Made by a program: the position numbers and the translations under genes. This document shows positions 5,300-7,746 of a DNA stretch of 7,746 nucleotides, one piece after another (within the stretch, counting starts at the first letter, position 1; the number at the start of each line of letters is the position of its first letter). The notes under the pieces were generated by a model that was given only the letters and a program-made list of their open reading frames with translations, was not told the origin of the DNA and ran no database searches. This DNA comes from Actinomycetota bacterium (GTDB lineage Bacteria; Actinomycetota; Acidimicrobiia; Spongiisociales; UBA11373). The stretch spans positions 1 to 7,746 of the forward strand of contig DNGH01000219.1 in NCBI GenBank assembly GCA_003486285.1. Direction: 5' to 3'.

Positions 5300-6631
5300 A
5301 TGCGCCTGGGTGACGAACGGCGAACCTACGTACTCGACACCTGCGTGCTCCTGGCAGATCCCAATGCGCTGTTCCGGTTCGAAGAGCACGACGTGGTTCT
5401 GCCCCTGGTGGTGATCGAAGAGCTCGATCACAAGAAGACCCTCATGGACGAGATCGGCGCCAATGCGCGCCGCGCCATTCGCCTCCTCGAAGAGCACGGC
5501 GCCTCCCGTCCCGGGGGCATGTCCCGCCCGGTCGCGTTGCCCAGCGGTGGGACGCTGCGCATCGAACTGAACGGGATCCACTCGGAGCGGCTCCCCGAGA
5601 TCCTCGACCCGAAGACGCCGGACCATCGCATCCTCTCCACCTGCCTGGAACTGGTGGCGGCGCTGCCCGGAGAGGCGGTTCTGGTCACCAAGGATGCGTC
5701 GCTGCGGATCAAGGCGGCCCAGCTCGGCGTGCCGGTGCAGGACTATCGGGCCGATACCGTCGCCGTCGACCAGTCCTACTCAGGTGTCACCGAGATCTCC
5801 GTCGACGGGGCCACCGTGGATCGCCTCTACGTCGACGGCAAGATCACCCTCGACACCGGACAGACCCTCTTCACCAACCAGTTCGTGGTGATGCATGGCC
5901 CGGGCTCGCAGTCGGCGATCGCCCAGGTGGCCGAGGTCGAGCCGGAGACGACGCTGGTGCGGGTGCCGGGGAATCGCCGGGTCTTCGGCGTCGAGACCAA
6001 GAACGTTCGCCAGGCCTTCGCCCTCGAGTTGCTCCTGGATCCCGCCATTCCCGCGGTGTCGATCATGGGCCCGCCGGGAACCGGCAAGACCTTCCTCGCC
6101 CTCGCCGCCGGCCTGGAGCAGGTACTGGAAGCGGGTCGCTATCGCAAGGTGTCGGTGTACCGGCCGCTGATCGCGGTGGGACGCCAGGAGGTGGGCTACC
6201 TGCCCGGCGACCTCGACGAGAAACTGGCGCCGTGGATGGCTGCGGTCCACGACAATCTCTATGCGCTGTTCTCCGACGGTGGCCCGGCGGCGGCCCGCAC
6301 CGCACTCGAGGAACTCCTGGACCGCGATGCGCTCGAGCTGGCGGCGATCACCTACCTGCGGGGGCGTTCGATCACCGGCGAGTTCGTCATCATCGACGAG
6401 GCGCAGAACCTCGAGTTGTCCACCCTGAAGGTGATCCTGACCCGCATCGGCCCCGATGCCAAGGTGGTGCTCTGCGGCGACTTCTCCCAGATCGACAACC
6501 CCTACGTGTCCCCGTTTGGCGGCGCCGCCGCCATGATCGAGAAGCTCAAGGGTCATCGCCTCTTCGGCCACGTCACCCTGGAACGCACCGTGCGCAGCCC
6601 GCTGGCCGAGCTGGCGGCGACGCTTCTGTGA
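5300..6631 (+). CDS. phoH2: PIN domain-PhoH family ATPase/ribonuclease (PhoH2-like)
   Basis: This 443-residue cytosolic protein joins an N-terminal PIN nuclease domain to a C-terminal PhoH ATPase. Characterised relatives of this architecture (PhoH2 of mycobacteria) are described as RNA helicases with RNase activity. The PIN acidic residues are visible: D13 (YVLDTCVLL), E40/E41 (VVIEELD), D108 (TPDHRIL) and D132 (LVTKDASLR). A linker with an OB-like or beta-rich stretch follows (about 150-235). The PhoH part has Walker A GPPGTGKT (257-264), YRPLIAVGRQEVGYLPGD (287-304), Walker B FVIIDEAQN (362-370), LCGDFSQID (391-399) and LERTVRSPLAEL (427-438). All key residues are present, so both activities are plausible. 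ATG at 5300 is the only ATG, GTG or TTG start between the upstream in-frame TGA (5264-5266) and the PIN motif; it has neither a Shine-Dalgarno nor a TANNNT box in leaderless position. No separate antitoxin-like gene is evident upstream. Confidence 0.95.
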   Translation: MRLGDERRTYVLDTCVLLADPNALFRFEEHDVVLPLVVIEELDHKKTLMDEIGANARRAIRLLEEHGASRPGGMSRPVALPSGGTLRIELNGIHSERLPEILDPKTPDHRILSTCLELVAALPGEAVLVTKDASLRIKAAQLGVPVQDYRADTVAVDQSYSGVTEISVDGATVDRLYVDGKITLDTGQTLFTNQFVVMHGPGSQSAIAQVAEVEPETTLVRVPGNRRVFGVETKNVRQAFALELLLDPAIPAVSIMGPPGTGKTFLALAAGLEQVLEAGRYRKVSVYRPLIAVGRQEVGYLPGDLDEKLAPWMAAVHDNLYALFSDGGPAAARTALEELLDRDALELAAITYLRGRSITGEFVIIDEAQNLELSTLKVILTRIGPDAKVVLCGDFSQIDNPYVSPFGGAAAMIEKLKGHRLFGHVTLERTVRSPLAELAATLL

Positions 6632-6725
6632 GGAGAGTTGAGAGTTCAGAGTTCAGAGTCGAGAGTCAAGAGTGGTTCTGAAGTCTGCACTCTGCACTCT
6701 GAACTCTGAACTCCGAACTCTCCTC
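6630..6725. repeat. Inverted pair of 7-bp tandem arrays forming a long hairpin
   Basis: Six units of an AGAGTTC-like heptamer (6634-6675) are followed by TTCT and then by six units of the opposite orientation, GAACTCT-like (6680-6721). The flanking bases GAGG (6630-6633) and CCTC (6722-6725) extend the pairing. The arms are therefore about 46 bp with 9 mismatches by my count, concentrated near the 4-nt loop. The outer units match best. The structure begins inside the phoH stop codon and ends just before the transporter promoter. It could end phoH transcription or insulate the next gene, but it lacks the T-run of an intrinsic terminator. The composition is much less GC-rich than the surrounding genes. 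Confidence 0.88.
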
Positions 6726-6730
6726 CGGAC

Positions 6731-6736
6731 TACCTT
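6731..6736 (+). promoter_or_regulatory. Probable -10 box TACCTT for leaderless transporter gene
   Basis: TACCTT matches TANNNT and ends 6 nt before the GTG at 6743, the same geometry as the TACGGT boxes of lgt, gpsA and the transglycosylase. There is no Shine-Dalgarno sequence. The upstream position where a -35 box would fall is inside the hairpin repeat. Confidence 0.5.
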
Positions 6737-6742
6737 GCCCTC

Positions 6743-7746
6743 GTGACTTCGCTTCCTCCCCGGCGTGGCCTTGCCAACCGTACGGCTCGGTTTGCGGTCC
6801 GCCGCGTCGACGCCATGTTCAGCCGTCACGGGCCGGCCTTCAAGCAGCTGGCGGTGTCGTGGTTCGCCAGCGTTGGTGGCGACACCCTGGTCACCGTGGC
6901 ACTGGCGGGGACCCTTTTCTTCTCGGTGCCCACGGCCGACGCCCGCGGCAACGTCGCCCTCTACCTGGCCATCACGCTGGCGCCTTTCGCCGTGGTCGCC
7001 CCATTGCTCGGGGGCCTGTTCTCCCGGATGCGGGGCGTGTATCGGGCGGTGCTGACCACGTCGGCGGTGCTGCGCACCGTGCTGGCGATCGTGATGATGC
7101 TGGGGCTGACCACACTGTGGCTCTACCCGATGGCCATCGGGATGCTCGTGCTGTCGCGCCTCTTTGGCATCTCCAAGTCGAGCATGCTTCCCATCGCGCT
7201 TCCCCAGCCGGTGGCTCTGGTCGGAGCCAATGCCCTCCTCGCCCGAATCGGCATCGTCGCCGGTGCGGTGGTGCTTCCCCTCGGTGCCGCCGCTGCCGCC
7301 ATCGAGCCGGCCCTCGCCCTGGCGATGGCAGCGGGGTTCTTTGCGGTCTCGGCCTTCAGCACGCTCGGCCTCCCCGATCCCCGCGAAGCGCTGCGGCGTG
7401 ACCGGGAACTCGGAGTCGAGGAGATCATGGCCCCGGTGGTGGTGCCGCCGCCACCGCGTTCGCTGCGCCTGGTGCGCTTGGCGACCGCGGGGGTGCGGTT
7501 CATCAACGGATACCTGCTCCTGCTGCTGGCCTTCGAGTTCCGCGGCGCCAATGCGGAGGGCCTCGACTTCGCGGCACTCATCGCCGCCGGTGGCGCCGGT
7601 TACGGCCTGGCCTCACTGATCAGCCCGCCGCTGGAGCGGGTGATGCGGGAGGAGCCCATGGTCGTTGCCGCCCTGGCGATCGAGGCCGCCGCCGCCTTCG
7701 TCGCCGGGCAGTTGTTCAGCCTGGGCGCGGCGGCGGCGCTGGCGGC
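6743..7746 (+). CDS. Major facilitator superfamily-type transporter, 5' part
   Basis: The frame is open from GTG 6743 to the end of the window (334 codons, C-terminus missing). A basic N-terminus of about 30 residues (PPRRGLANRTARFAVRRVD) leads into FKQLAVSWFASVGGDTLVTVALAGTLFF (33-60). About eight further hydrophobic segments follow, around 72-93, 103-122, 125-142, 163-187, 190-208, 245-265, 275-295 and 305-330. A charged, proline-rich loop at 209-244 (DPREALRRDRELG, then PPPP) probably divides the two six-helix halves. LAPFAVVAPLLGGLFSRMRG (79-98) resembles the helix 2-3 region of MFS exporters, and the SKSSMLP and NALLARIG segments recall actinobacterial MFS proteins. The substrate cannot be told. 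GTG 6743 is preferred over ATG 6815 because of the TACCTT box. The upstream in-frame stop is TGA at 6707-6709. Confidence 0.8.
   Translation, partial: MTSLPPRRGLANRTARFAVRRVDAMFSRHGPAFKQLAVSWFASVGGDTLVTVALAGTLFFSVPTADARGNVALYLAITLAPFAVVAPLLGGLFSRMRGVYRAVLTTSAVLRTVLAIVMMLGLTTLWLYPMAIGMLVLSRLFGISKSSMLPIALPQPVALVGANALLARIGIVAGAVVLPLGAAAAAIEPALALAMAAGFFAVSAFSTLGLPDPREALRRDRELGVEEIMAPVVVPPPPRSLRLVRLATAGVRFINGYLLLLLAFEFRGANAEGLDFAALIAAGGAGYGLASLISPPLERVMREEPMVVAALAIEAAAAFVAGQLFSLGAAAALA

Noticed and set aside
5223..5414. 63-residue ORF overlapping the start of phoH, considered as an antitoxin like the gene upstream of mycobacterial phoH2
   Set aside because: Over half of it lies inside phoH in a shifted frame and looks like a shadow (Cys/Trp/Ser-rich end). 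It is also only the tail of a longer noise frame antisense to gpsA, and has no ribosome-binding site.
6634..6721. CRISPR array
   Set aside because: The 7-bp units are contiguous with no spacers, and the second half is inverted.

Overview
The window is a short, ordinary-looking piece of a GC-rich bacterial chromosome, most likely from an actinobacterium. The evidence is the strong G/C bias at third codon positions, frequent GTG starts, genes that overlap by GTGA, start codons with no Shine-Dalgarno sequence but a TANNNT box 6-7 nt upstream (the actinobacterial leaderless pattern), a combined PIN-PhoH protein and an actinobacterial-type lysozyme-fold transglycosylase. The style recalls Acidimicrobiia, but that is inference. 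No phage, insertion sequence, CRISPR, tRNA or rRNA is visible.

Layout. 1-710 (+): the 3' part of heme O synthase (ctaB), overlapped by a 56-residue two-helix membrane protein. 750-2710 (+): a divergent prolipoprotein diacylglyceryl transferase (lgt), overlapped by an aminoglycoside-phosphotransferase-fold kinase of the ACAD10/11 type. 2711-2754 is a convergent gap carrying a 7-bp tandem repeat. 2755-4158 (-): a secreted protein with four peptidoglycan-binding repeats and a C-terminal transglycosylase-like domain. 4212-5219 (-): glycerol-3-phosphate dehydrogenase (gpsA). An 80-bp divergent gap (5220-5299) leads to a PIN-PhoH ATPase/RNase (5300-6631, +). Next is a large hairpin made of two opposed arrays of a 7-bp unit (6630-6725). 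Last is an MFS-type transporter (6743 onward, +) that runs off the end.

How the parts fit together. Several products act at the cell envelope: heme O for the terminal oxidase, lipoprotein lipidation, wall cleavage, sn-glycerol-3-phosphate for phospholipids, and an exporter. They do not form one recognisable pathway, and this looks like core genome rather than an accessory island.

The most notable signals are regulatory or structural. An identical TACGGT box sits 6-7 nt before three starts (lgt, gpsA and the transglycosylase), with a related TACCTT before the transporter. Two intergenic gaps hold unrelated repeats that share a 7-bp period, one of them folded into a roughly 46-bp-arm inverted repeat. 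A perfect 6-bp inverted repeat lies 3 nt before the phoH start. Lgt differs from the textbook signature at several catalytic-motif positions. I see no convincing new multi-gene system.
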